This document shows, one piece after another, positions 14,060 through 24,679 of a DNA stretch of 64,000 nucleotides. The stretch is from Agrypnia vestita (Eukaryota; Arthropoda; Insecta; Trichoptera; Phryganeidae): the NCBI GenBank assembly GCA_016648135.1, contig JADDOH010000312.1, positions 124,001 to 188,000 of the forward strand, in the 5' to 3' direction. The notes beneath the pieces were generated by a model. The model was not told where the DNA came from, searched no databases, and worked only from the letters and a program-made list of their open reading frames with translations. Position numbers and translations under genes: made by a program. Numbering within the stretch: position 1 is the stretch's first letter; each line of letters starts with the position of its first letter.

Positions 14060-14301
14060 GTAATACTAATCTTCTTCCTCTTCACCCCCTTCCAATTTCA
14101 TTTGGAGTCGGCTCTCCTTACATTTCCTCTCCACGATTTCCTGTTCTGAGCCAACGCTTCATCCAACTGGGCATTCTTCAGGACCTTCTCCACACTCCTC
14201 CACCATGTGGTGCTGGGTCGACCTCTACCTCTTTTTATCCCTTGTATTTTGAGTGCGGTATGCACTACATTATCTCCATCCTCATTACATGGCCATACCA
14301 T
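14060..14301 (-). pseudogene. LINE ORF2 C-terminal remnant
   Basis: Minus-strand MVWPCNEDGDNVVHTALKIQ then GIKRGRGRPSTTWWRSVEKV and RKSWRGNVRRADSK. The R-G-R-P-x-T-x-W followed by W-R-x-x-x-R-x-A-D pattern is the end of RTE/CFDP2-like insect reverse transcriptases. It ends about 230 bp before the mariner at 14528. Confidence 0.65.
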
Positions 14302-14402
14302 TTCAGTCTCGATTCCTTCACCTTTTCAGTTACAGGAACCACTAAAACTACGTTTGTTTTTTTCTCTTTATTTAGTTAATGATACATAGTTGTTTATCAT
14401 TA

Positions 14403-14520
14403 GGTAATATTATAAACATTTTATATATATATATATACGTATATATCTATATATATATATAATATATCTATATATATATATATATATATATATAATTATT
14501 TAATATATATATAATTAATT
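14403..14520. repeat. TA-rich microsatellite
   Basis: Runs of TATATATATA broken by single C or G, directly before the mariner at 14528. A TA run also follows its right end (15587-15606). Mariners insert at TA. Confidence 0.85.
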
Positions 14521-14527
14521 ATAATTT

Positions 14528-15584
14528 GGTCCTTACATATGAAATTGGCGTTTAGTATGGGAAGAACATAAAGCCGATTTTTTTTTATTATAATATATTT
14601 ATTTAATCAAAGTATGTACCATTGCTATCTATGCACTTTTGCCATCTCATAGGTAGTTCATCGATCCCTTTACTAAAAAAACCATTCGGACGGGAATCAA
14701 TAAAATCTTTGAAGGCGGTTTGGACTGCCCCATCGGAGTTGAATTTTTTCCTTTGCAAGAAGTTATCCAAATTTCGAAAAAATGGTAATCTGTTGGGGCA
14801 AGGTCCGGAGAGTACGGTGGATGTCTTAGACATTCCAATTGAAGCTCCTCTAATTTGGTAGCCGTCTGTTGTGCAGTGTGTGGTCTAGCGTTATCATGAT
14901 GCAGCAGTGGCCTAGAGCAATTAACCAGCCTCGGTTGTTTAGCAGCTAGCTTTTCCATCATGGTTTGCAGTTGCTGACAATAGACGTCTGCCGTAATCGT
15001 CTGGCCAGATTTAAGAAAGCTGTAGTGAACGACACCAGCACTAGTCCACCAAACGTTCACAAGTAACTTTTTTGGAGTCAATTTTCGCTTGGGGCATGGT
15101 TTAAAACAGTTTTATCACTAACACCGCAGCCTGCAGCTAATTCGGATATGGTTTGCGATGGATCCGCTTCCACAATAGCCTTCAATTCTTCATTATCAAC
15201 TTTGGTCTCCGGCCGTCGACGGGGCTTGTTCTGCAGGTCGAAATTTCCAGAACGAAAACGTTGGAACCAAAAACGCACTGTGTTTTCTTTTGCGGCACCG
15301 TCGCCATACACATCATTAATCCTTCGAGCCGTTTCTGCAGCACTGGTGCCACGGTAGAACTCGTACTCGTAAATAACGCGATATTTAAGGTTTTTCATTT
15401 TGTAAACTGAGTGACGTAAAGAAAAAAACAATTGAGGAAAAAACAAATGAATTATAATTTTCAAAACACAAATACATGAGTAAATAGCTGTATAAATTTG
15501 GATTTGGTTTTCCTAACCAAAGAGAAAATATTTGAGATCAAATTTGCCAGTACAGGCAAAACGCCAATTTCATATGTAAGGACC
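14528..15584 (-). mobile_element. mariner (cecropia-type), internally deleted copy
   Basis: 1057 bp bounded by terminal inverted repeats starting GGTCCTTACATATGAAATTG and ending with the complement. The right end is followed by TA; the left flank has TT where TA is expected. It shares nearly the whole sequence with the full-length copy at 45784-47077 but lacks about 240 bp in the middle, joining at GGCATGG|TTTAAAACAG. The missing part encodes the first catalytic aspartate region. A one-base loss in an A run further breaks the frame near FFRNLDNF. Non-functional. Confidence 0.92.
14603..15404 (-). pseudogene. mariner transposase pseudogene (deleted)
   Basis: Starts at the Met of MKNLKYRVIYEYEFYRGTSA and covers the paired HTH DNA-binding region (VRFWFQRFRSGNFDLQNK, SELAAGCGVSDKTV). 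The text then jumps over the deletion into TPKKLLVNVWWTSAGVVHYS, followed by HDNARPH and YSPDLAPTDYHFF, the second and third catalytic Asp of the D,D34D triad. The end (KGIDELPMRWQKCIDSNGTY) is present in another frame. The TCDEKW Asp is missing by deletion. Confidence 0.9.
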
Positions 15585-16576
15585 TAATATATATATATAT
15601 ATATATGTAGGTATACTTATTAAATTATATTTCTCTTCATACATTTTCCATTGTTATGTGCTGTTTACATTCTTGTTTGAACATATCGATTCTGATCAGC
15701 TTCCTCACACCCGGCAGGCTATAATATTCCTTTACTCCCTTGTAATAAATATTTACGTGTGTTTCTCTTTTTTCTATTTGGAATACTTATATTATTTACG
15801 TTTCTTGTATTATGTCTATGTATCTCTGTGTCATATTTGATTTTATTTTAAAAATATTTTGGCATTTTCCCAATACCCTCCCCCAGTCCCCATACAATAC
15901 CAATCCCAATACAAAAGCTTTCAACATATGAGGACATTTACTCAGCGGGTACGCCAACTTGATTTCCTAATATTGTTATATGTTTCTTTTGATTAATTTA
16001 TGACATGTTTTATTTTCATCTTTATCGGTAGGTACCTACTAGGATCTGTAACAGCGCCGCTAAAATCTTTTTAAAATCAAGTATCTCTCACATGCTAAGT
16101 GCGCTACGTTTATATGCATATGTCTTGCTGCGTCCTCAATAGATTGGGGTGTCATATTGTCATATCAGTGTGAATACATGTTTTTTGTGTTAAAGTTGAA
16201 TGCGTTGATGTATATTTTTGATTTTAATAATAATATTGAAATTAATTTTAAAATGTGTCTCCCGTTGAAATTTGCAACAAGCCGGTATTAATAAAGAGCT
16301 ATTGTCGCGTGTTGCTCGAGTGCTTGCGCGCTCGGAGTGGGGTAAAGAGGTTACCTGAGATGGCTGTCGGAAACGGCGTGGTACTCAGCCAATACACTGT
16401 ACGAGTATATTGTCAGGTACTGTATTGGCGGTATGCGATGGGATGCTGTTGGAAGAGCTACCGCTAAGCAGAACAATATCACTTTGGATATTGATCTGTT
16501 CCTTACCTCTGCAGGCGTTTTCCGAATTCAGGATTTAGGATTTTACTAGGTAAATCTTTCATAAGAATTCTTATAC

Positions 16577-16880
16577 AGGTGTCTGATAGCTAGTAGCAAA
16601 AACTATACAAAAACTATACAAACGGATTCCCGCCTTGATCATGAGTCGAAAATGTTCAAATAACCATGACTTAATATGAATAGTTACGGACATATGCAAT
16701 ATCATTTTTAGCATTTTTTCATGTATCTAGCTTATTTTTTACAAAAAGTTGAATTATTAATACTGTAACATATATCGACAAGGAAAAATTCATTTTGCGT
16801 ATATCCATATCTATTGATATTAGGTCTTGGTGTTGTTTGAACATTTTCGACTCATTATCAATACGGAAATCCACCTGTAA
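16577..16880. repeat. dispersed inverted-repeat family, copy 1
   Basis: Contains ATGAGTCGAAAATGTTCAAA, TAGTTACGGACATATGCAAT and, inverted further right, CATTTTCGACTCATTATCAA. The core ATATCGACAAGGAAAAATTC is also seen in the copies at 31170, 39540 and 48567. Confidence 0.6.
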
Positions 16881-17889
16881 AGTACGAATTAAATTTAAAT
16901 TTGTCGTATATATGTTATTTATTGTAATACTCTTCTTTCGGGATGAGGAAACTCCAAGTAAAGACTTGCTTCTCGTAAGTGTTTATTGGGTGACAATAAC
17001 GGTTTAGACAAACGGTGTACAGTAAGATGCGGTCTGAATAACAATGGTAGGGAAAAGTGAGAGCGACTCGACATTCACGCGCCTTTTATACCTTCTCTCT
17101 CTCTGTCATGCAGTCTCTTTCTGGCGTCGCGACATACGTTCCTCGGATCTATTACATTTATTTAATAAAATTAATTAAATTGAATCACCATTGATATGTT
17201 TGTTAATTAATTATAACGGATAATTTAATATTAGTATTTAATATCATGATTTTGATTTTTATGTATTTCAATAATACTCACAATATCATACCATCATTCC
17301 CTCCACAAGGTCACGAATATCGTGAGGTTATAGTGTAGATCTTCACTAAATAAAAAATGAATATAAATATATTCATTTTTTCTGTCATATTCATCTATCT
17401 GAAATCAGACAGATCAAACAGAAATAGGAATATGCATTTCGGAGTGCATTGAGAAATTTATAATTTTTTAATCCTCAAACAATATCTGTAACTGTAAGAC
17501 ATATTTTTTAAAAGGTCTTTACGAAAATTTTCGGAACTGTCAAAGAAAATTAAGTATGGTGTTTGCGTCATAGTTTTCATTAGAATCTTTACGACTTAAT
17601 GTCACAAAATTCATAAAATTAGAGAGTACAGCGAATGAATAGCTCTTAGCTCATGGTAGATGAATATAAATCAAGACCCATCACTGTCCATTATATTATT
17701 AGCGTCAGCAATTGAAAGCAACTTAGTGCAGATACAGGTGGAAGTTCTTGGTGAGACCAGGATCCGTTGGTTGTAGTCAGGGGTGATAAATAAAACATAT
17801 TAATGAAATTATAATTTTTATTTATTTGACAAAAAATTGCTATTTAATTCAGATTTAAACATATCACAATATTCTGTCAGATATCCGGC

Positions 17890-18060
17890 GATATTCTGAA
17901 AATAACAAAATTTGGTGATTGTTACCCTAACACTCAAAAATCAAGAAACGTTAAGACATCTATCTGTCAAATGTTAATACTTCTATCACTGTGACAAATA
18001 TAGGATTTAATTTAATATTTCAACTCTTTGAATGAAGAAATTATCGATGTGTGTAAAAAA
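17890..18060 (+). repeat. copy of the end of the heat-shock-promoter unit
   Basis: CGATATTCTGAAAATAACAA, then CCCTAACACTCAAAAATCAAG, AAGACATCTATCTGTCAAAT and TTTCTATCACTGTGACAA-like text parallel 40399-40560 closely. It shows that the end sequence is a dispersed repeat. No heat-shock elements are visible here. Confidence 0.6.
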
Positions 18061-18238
18061 TAAGATTTCTACCAAGTTTTAAAATATCACTGGTTCAAAG
18101 GGATTGGAATATTTCCCTCCCGGCAATAGGCACTACGCCTATAACAGCGCTATAAAGGTCCATGGTCTATATGTAATATACATCATCGGTCGTTACAGCC
18201 TGCTCTTCATACAAAAAACAATAGACACTATTTAAATG

Positions 18239-18556
18239 ACGACACATCAACCATTCTGTGTTGTTATTTACTGGTATTTTTGGCATGTTTCTAGGGCAAA
18301 ATATAGGCAATTAGTTGACACAACTTGACGATATTGTAAAAATCATTTTTTGAACGCGTGGTAAATATTGAAACCTCGAAGCTTTATTAATTTAATTTTT
18401 AATAACGACTCATCAACCATTCCGTAATGTTATTTACTGGTATTTTTGGCATGTTTCTAGGGCAAAATATAAGTAGTTGACACAACTTGACGATATTGAA
18501 AAAATCATTTTTTGAACGCGTGGTAAATATTGAAACCTCGAAGCTTTATTAATTTT
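18239..18556. repeat. tandem duplication (two units, about 165 bp)
   Basis: Both units contain GTTATTTACTGGTATTTTTG, GCATGTTTCTAGGGCAAAAT, GACACAACTTGACGATATTG and AACGCGTGGTAAATATTGAA, then CCTCGAAGCTTTATTAATT. They differ by a few substitutions and small gaps, so the duplication is recent. It lies just downstream of the takeout stop codon. Confidence 0.8.
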
Positions 18557-18996
18557 CTTTCGATGACGTTGCTTATTTATTTAACATGTACAAGTAACAT
18601 TTCATCAAATATGCAGGCATAAAAAATATAGGTATTATTTCAGTGTATTTTTATCGATACTTGTTATGTATTTAGGTATTGAAACATAGACGGATATTTT
18701 ATCCAAACCCTATAATGTGTAGAGATTCGATTCTCTATGTTTCATTGGAGTCAAATCACAGCGTCTTCAGGAGAGTGCCTTCTCGCCACGGGGTCAAAGA
18801 TGAACTGGTATGTGGAAAGTCGAGAATCTTCACATATGTCGACCGACCATAATATAAACCTTAAATCTTTAACTTTAATATAAACCTTGCAAATTTTAAG
18901 CATAAAACAATGTCAACATTTGCAAATGTTAAGCATAAAACAATGTAGAACATTTGGCGCATGACAAAAAATCTTATGAGTAAATTAATGAGATGA

Positions 18997-19157
18997 TCAA
19001 TCAGTGGACGGAGGGAATAATTCGTCGAAAGGTATTTTGAGGAATATTCGGTTGGCGTAACTGATACCAAGCTTTTCCCATATCTGCTCCACTATGGGCA
19101 GCAGTTCCCTGTAAATGGTTCTCCAGTGTGTGTTGCAGAAGTCGTACGCGATTTTAT
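18997..19157 (-). CDS. takeout-like gene, coding exon 6 (stop)
   Basis: 161 bp from acceptor ATTTCCAG|ATAAAATC to TGA at 18999-18997. It encodes 52 residues: KIAYDFCNTHWRTIYRELLP, a helix IVEQIWEKLGISYANRIF, then LKIPFDELFPPSTD. This is the characteristic C-terminal helix and end of takeout proteins (family pattern: N-x-x-W, E-L-x-P, I-F-x-x-h-P-x-x-E-L-F). Downstream, ATTAAA near 18872-18877 and AATAAA near 18544-18550 (read on the minus strand) could serve as poly(A) signals. Confidence 0.92.
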
Positions 19158-20660
19158 CTGGAAATATAATATAAGTCATATATTAAGATTAACACTAGCA
19201 GTTGCAGTTGCTTAGCTGTCAGAAGTCAAATCTTTGAAAATTAGAAAATAACGGGCAAAAATATACCTGCTCTAAGAAAATATATATATATCGATTAATT
19301 TATTCTTGATATAACTTGAATATTGCGTTTATTATTTCTACATATTAATAATATCTAAATTTCGCTTCTTTAAAGAGATTCCATACGATTTCGTTATTTT
19401 TTTAAACTGCCAATAGAAATGTTGTACATCGTTTTTGAAGCAAGTATAATAAAGTTTTTTAGTTAATATGCGCTTTCCCGTCAATAATTAAATTAGTGTG
19501 AGTACAAACATGCCGTAATACCTACTAACGTCAAGTCAGTTTATTGGTACCTACTTTAAGTATTTTTAGTGACTAGTCACTCGGATGACCTACAGTACCC
19601 GCTCTGAAAAGGGGCGGAGGATCGTCGTTTGTTTGGGAAGTTAAAAACAATGTGTCCACAACATTTACTCGTTATAAAAGCTATTTATTAAAAATAAATA
19701 TTCGTTAAAACAATATATCAAATATAGATATACCAAGTTATCTCTGTACAATACAATATATAACCATAAAAAGTATGGTTATAAACGTAAAACATAAAAA
19801 TAATATTTCATAAAAAAAATCGGTAAATGAACATTTCCTCATTGACACCGTTTATTTTCATTTTCTAGGTATTTAATAAAAATTATAATATATTTTCGAA
19901 ACAGGCTGCAGTACACGCTAGACCAATTGAACCCTTAAGTGAAAATTTATCTAAAATTTTACACGCAGATTTAACCATATAATTTTAAGATTATTGTCTC
20001 AATAATCTTGCCTATTAAAAATTATGTCTAATAAAATAAAATACTTTGAAAATCATATTATATCTGAAAATTATCAAAAAGAAGAAGAAAATATTGTCAA
20101 ATAATGCCACAGCTTCCATCTTTATGATGATGATGAGAACAGATGAGACATTTAATGTTATGTTATTGCAAAATATAATAATATATACCGCAAAGGGTTG
20201 ATTGAATTTGGGAATAAGCAATTAAGAAGAATAGCTATTTCAGCTCTAATAAACCTTGAACTGTTTTTAGAATTCGAAGTAAGTAAGGTAACATGGATAA
20301 TTGACATATTAAGTTTCCCCCCCCCCCTCCCAATTATCAAGATAATAATATTTTTATAAGATTCCATAATAAAATTAACGGAACATACTAATTTATAAGA
20401 AAAATCAAGACTGTCAAATATTAATGTTTATTAATGTTGAAATTAGAAGATTTGTATGAAACAAACTGATTTCTACAAATTTTTAAGGTATATCAGTACC
20501 TACTTATTTTATATAATATTTTAATAGGGGTGAATAATTACACAATAGTTATAATAAAACCACTCAATGAGAATAGACCCGATTACACTATATATATTAA
20601 GAAATAAATAAATGAAATTAAGAGAAACACACAAATATCAAATAATAAAACTGAAAAATT

Positions 20661-20731
20661 TAATGCTGGAACCTGGATTCGAACCACGGACCTTTGTCTT
20701 ACGCGGACAACGTGATACCAATTTCACTATC
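20661..20731 (-). repeat. tRNA-like SINE head
   Basis: Minus strand: GATAGTGAAATTGGTATCAC (A box), GTTGTCCGCGTAAGAC, then GGTTCGAATCC (B box) and AGGTTCCAGC. It has no proper acceptor pairing, so it is a SINE rather than a tRNA. A plus-strand partial copy lies at 20991-21045, where it creates part of a spurious ORF. Confidence 0.6.
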
Positions 20732-20990
20732 TTATTTATTTCTTAATAAATATTACGGGACTCGCTTCCATAAATAAATGAAAAATATAAATAACATATA
20801 TACTTAATTTGCAGTTTAGCAAAGAATACTTCCATTATTCGGAAATCGACTAGCGGGAAGACGTCAAAGCTTCGTTTGATATTCTCGTAACAATCGATTA
20901 CTCTCCTGATAAAAATGGAATAATATAAAATGAGTGAATTAATAATTCAAAGAGAAACATATAACTATCAAATATTGACGACTTATTAAG

Positions 20991-21045
20991 TGGCTGGGAT
21001 AGTGAAATTGGTATCACGTTGTCCGCGTAAGACAAAGGTCCTCTA
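20991..21045 (+). repeat. tRNA-like SINE head, partial plus copy
   Basis: GATAGTGAAATTGGTATCAC, then GTTGTCCGCGTAAGACAAAG and GTCC, identical to the head at 20661-20731 but cut off before the B box. Both copies have AAGAGAAACA-TATC-like sequence on one side. Confidence 0.55.
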
Positions 21046-21149
21046 GTCAACATCAGCATTCCATACAATTTATTGGTGAATTTCTCGAGGAAATTCGTTT
21101 TTCCAGCATCGTCTATACCTTCCAGATCGTTTAAATTGGCGAACAAGTA

Positions 21150-21740
21150 ATTATTTTTTTGTCCATTATAAATACGTTATTTTCGCATAAAGAAATACAC
21201 AAATATTCGTGGATTCAGAAACGAGCGGGTAAAATATCAGTGGGACTAAGACGTAAAGTGACTAGAACTAAACGAGACCTGGAGTTAGCTACAGATCACT
21301 TTATGGTCACCTGCGATGGAAAAACGAAGCGAATGTCATAATTCGTAATCTACCAGGGAAAAATTAGATCATGAGAAAAATCAGCTAGCAAAAATTGGCA
21401 GAAAATGAAACAAGTAAGGCGTTTGCTGAGAAGATGGAATCTATTTTTGAGAGGATCCCCATGTCTTCGAAGGATGTAGAAAGTAAGTTGAAATGCCCCG
21501 AGACTCGGTTATTGAGGCGATAACAATAACATGAGATACCAAACGAGTAGGTTCAAATAAGGTCCAAAAAAGTACTCAATGATGGAACGAAGGTACTCTA
21601 AAGGCAGTGAAGAAAAATAAGCTAGCGTGCATACTATGGATTGGAAACCAGACGACAAGTAACTACGAGGATTACCTGCGAAAAAAGAAAAGGACTAAAG
21701 CTATAGTGGTAGCCGCAAAAAATGTACTACATTCGATATA
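21150..21740 (+). pseudogene. LINE ORF2 remnant (endonuclease to pre-RT region)
   Basis: Plus-strand NTLFSHKEIHKYSWIQKRAG matches the non-LTR endonuclease 'NT-x-F-x-H-K-x-I-H-K-Y-T-W' motif, followed by LELATDHFMVTCDGKTK (the S-D-H-x-h-V step). Further on, with frameshifts, come a segment readable as FERIPMSSKDVE, a TKRVGSNKVKKST-like stretch and WIGNQTTSNYEDYLRKKRKT, typical of the linker before the reverse transcriptase. It is heavily decayed and the RT itself is absent. It lies in takeout intron 5. Confidence 0.65.
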
Positions 21741-21795
21741 AAACTTGGCAACCATATATGGGTTATTAGGACTATCGAATGGCATTAATTTCATA

Positions 21796-22080
21796 CTGGT
21801 ACTCGATGACGTAATTTTGCCTATTGTTCACCTCCCTAAAATCTGGCCGATTCTATAAAGTGCCAGGGTAGAAGGTGGCAACCCTGTTTTTTCTTGTCGT
21901 ACTCGATGCAGGGCATCGAATGTGCCGGCTCATTCTGGTACTCGATGACGTAATTTTTATCCAATAATAGGTGTCATTATTTACGCTCCAGGATGATCCC
22001 AGGGAACCCTGTTTTTTTTGATACCTATCCTACAGGGCACCACCCTATACAAGTCCCATCCTGGTACTCGATGACGTAGG
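21796..22080. repeat. direct repeats of CTGGTACTCGATGACGTA
   Basis: Three copies (21796, 21935, 22061), the first two extended to GTAATTTT. Between them AACCCTGTTTTTT recurs twice and GTACTCGATGCAGGGCATCG once. Spacing is 139 and 126 bp. It follows the LINE remnant directly. Confidence 0.65.
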
Positions 22081-22174
22081 ATTGACGACGGTCAGCTCCT
22101 GGACAAATAGGGGAGAGTAAGAATCTAACATTCTTTGAATTACACCCAAAACAGCTCAACGAGATTGTAATAGA

Positions 22175-22470
22175 ATACTAGCTGTAACCCGTCAAAAATA
22201 ACGGTACTTTTATATGTCGGTTCCTAAGTATTTATTTATATAAAAAAGAAAATAAAAAAGTACTCTAAAGAAAAAAAAATTAAAAAATATTCGGAAAAAA
22301 TACGTAAAAATTAAAATGAAAAAAAAATTAAAAATTCGAAAGACACATTTTTTTTCAAAAACAAAAAAATTGTAAAAAAAAGGAAAAAAGTTTACGAAGT
22401 TACGGGGACAGAAGACAGACAGACGGACGGATAGGCAGACAAAAATATTATTATAATTGGGATTATTCAT
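22175..22470. repeat. dispersed repeat, copy C
   Basis: CTAGCTGTAACCCGTCAAAA, ATAACGGTACTTTTATATGT and CGGTTCCTAAGTATTTATTT on one side, and GTTTACGAAGTTACGGGGAC then AGACAGACAGACGGACGGAT on the other. The same words occur inverted at 47985-48235. Confidence 0.5.
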
Positions 22471-22544
22471 TCTTAATTAAAATCAATTATGTTGCCAGCT
22501 TAGGTGAGCGTGTAAAAAAAATAAAGTTTCCGTCAGGTACTCAC

Positions 22545-22694
22545 TGAGTTCAGCGTTATCTCCGAATACATCAGGAATGTGAACTTTCATGCCTCCGACA
22601 TCGGGCCTCATGAAGAACTTGACGATGCGCATGTACGTCTTCCCTTTCCTCACTTCCGGTTTTCCCGTCAGTCTCCACGTCCAGAAGAGATCGG
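22545..22694 (-). CDS. takeout-like gene, coding exon 5
   Basis: 150 bp, acceptor AAATTTCAG|CCGATCTC, donor GAACTCA|GTGAGTA. It encodes 49 residues from DLFWTWRLTGKPEVRKGKTY to VHIPDVFGDNAEL. The family typically has a strand such as K-x-h-L-x-N-L-F-N-G-D-x-x-L here, and VHIPDVFGDNAEL aligns with it. It joins exon 6 directly (junction codon AAT). Confidence 0.9.
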
Positions 22695-24126
22695 CTGAAA
22701 TTTAAATTGAAATATTTACTCAGTAAAGAACCTTTTTTTATATTACAATGTAAATTTTTCAGTACCTTATAATCAGCACGACTTAAATCCATTTTTGAAA
22801 GCAAATGCCTAAAAATGTACATTTTTGTTCATACAATACCATATTTCGGACAGACACTATATCCCAATTATCTTAGAGCCGGTTATATCAACTTGAATTA
22901 CGACTAAAGTATACTAACTTGAGTTGGCAACGATAGTTTAAACTGTGAATCTCATTTAACAGTGTGTATCCGAACTGCGCGAGAGTTTTGCCATCTGTCG
23001 TCAAAATCGCTTTTATTACATTTTTCGACACGTGTCGGAAACGGCTTACACCATCCACATTTCTTGCCCACTTTTTCATCTATCATATGGTATATACATG
23101 TAAAGTATGATGAGATTAGTAAACGAATTTATTGTAACAACAACAATGTCTGCCGGCAGAATTAATTTACAGTTACGACAAAATCAATTTCTTTCTACAA
23201 AATGGTTTGTTTGAGGTCTAAGTAAATTACTTTTCCTATTAATGATACACAACAGAGTCAGTTGAATTGAATGAGTATTTGTAATATCTTACATAATATT
23301 GTACATTTCGATACTACAATATCGAAAAAATGGATAAACACGTCAAAAATGTTGCGCAGTGCGCACGCGTGCCGGCATAACGAGATATACAGTTTAAAAT
23401 GTCGTTGCCGCCTATAATCCAAATTAAAACAACCGACCCTTACTTAGGTACCTGAATCAAATTATCAGTAAAATTGTAAGAGCCGAGATCAAATAAATCC
23501 TTTAAAATGAAAAATAACTCATAAACAAATGAAACCCCAAAAATATGTACAAGAGTATATAATGAAAATATTACAATTAAAGAAATAAAAGAAACAATTT
23601 ATTAAAAAAAACTTGAGAGCCAGGTTGAAATATACCTAATATTTAACAAACAAAACATAACCCTAAAGAAGAGTCTCAATCAATGAGTACATTGTGAAGA
23701 TATTAAAAGTAAAGAAAAACACGAAAAAGTTACTTTGAAAAAAAAACTGGTGAAAAAATCTCAAACTAAGCTTTTTGGGTTTAAGACATTGGTGATGCCG
23801 TTTTTATGTACGTACGTAAATAAATATCAAATAACATAATTCTTGAGATACTTTCATTGAAAATACTTGAGATACTGTTATGTGCGTTAGAAAGAAAAAA
23901 AACTGTAATAAAATATATACCTGCCTGCATAATTTGTAACTTTGTAAATTGTAAATTTGTAATTTGTCATGAGTTAATCTTTATGTGAGTTTGCAAGCAA
24001 ATAACACATAGGCTTGAGAAAATCACACGGATGTATTGTATATCTATAAAAGTGTCAATTTGCGAATTCTTGCGAAAACTACGTTAAAACCTTTTGAAAA
24101 TGGGTAATTCACTCATACTAGCAGGA

Positions 24127-24451
24127 AAGCAATCGGTTTCGCCGATTGCTTACTGCTAGGCCCTGCGGGCGGCTATTGTGGCCGCTTCGCGGCCAATGAT
24201 AGCCGCTCCGCGGCCAATGATAGCCGCTCCGCGGCCAGCGATAGCCGCTGCGCGGCCAATTGTGTTTGCTGTGCAGCAAACACAATTGTTTCCCTATGCC
24301 TACGTCAGCCGCTTCGCGGCCAATTGTATCTGGTAAACTTCAATTTTTGCTATTGAGGCCGCTTCGCGGCCAAATGTGTTTGCTGTGCAGCAAACACAAT
24401 TGTTTACCTATGCCTACGTCAGCCGCTTCGCGGTCAATTGTATCTGGTAAA
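24127..24451. repeat. cluster of GC-rich palindromes in a takeout intron
   Basis: A dense set of short perfect hairpins in otherwise AT-rich DNA: AAGCAATCGG-TTTCG-CCGATTGCTT (24127-24151); seven cores of the form GCCGC-TTC/TCC/TGC-GCGGC (from 24179 to 24434, the last with one change); and two copies of GTGTTTGCTGTGCAGCAAACAC (about 24262 and 24376). The right part is a direct repeat with a period near 114 bp. An ORF runs through it (MCLLCSKHNC, PMPTSAASR, VSGK twice), but hairpin conservation explains the pattern better than coding. I do not know the element. Confidence 0.8.
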
Positions 24452-24679
24452 TTTCCACTTTTAATTACGGGTAGTTTAGATATAATTAAGACAAAGTATT
24501 TATTCAAAATTTCTAACCGATTAATAAGTCAGAGCGGAATAAACCATAGTTCGATAGGTAGGTACCTACTATCTTCTCTTCTCGCAGTGTTGATTACTTT
24601 TATACAACATTATAAAAAATTAATCTTTGTTTAATTTGGTTTTTTACATAAAAAAATTAATATAAAAAATGAATGTTTA

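Larger units (their letters stand above)
15607..18238. other. intergenic downstream of the takeout-like gene
   Basis: Holds two repeats (16577-16880, 17890-18060) and an imperfect hairpin GCCAATACACTGTAC / GTACTGTATTGGC around 16396-16437. A moderately GC-rich stretch at 16255-16470 has an open frame without known motifs. The CT-rich TCTCTCTCTCTGTC is near 17094-17107. Confidence 0.4.

Noticed and set aside
15148..15410. Plus-strand ORFs over the mariner at 14528 (and the equivalents at 46642-46904)
   Set aside because: They are antisense shadows of the transposase HTH region.
16255..16467. 70-residue plus ORF in a GC-richer stretch
   Set aside because: No recognisable domain, no splice sites giving a longer frame, and no neighbouring exons; listed only as part of the intergenic note.
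20898..21146. Minus-strand ORF (FANLNDLEGIDDAGKTNFLE...) as an extra takeout exon between exons 5 and 6
   Set aside because: Exons 5 and 6 join in phase and match the family without a gap, and part of this ORF is a tRNA-like SINE head found again at 20661-20731.
22210..22470. 86-residue Phe-rich minus ORF
   Set aside because: Translation of A-rich/T-rich low-complexity sequence inside a dispersed repeat.
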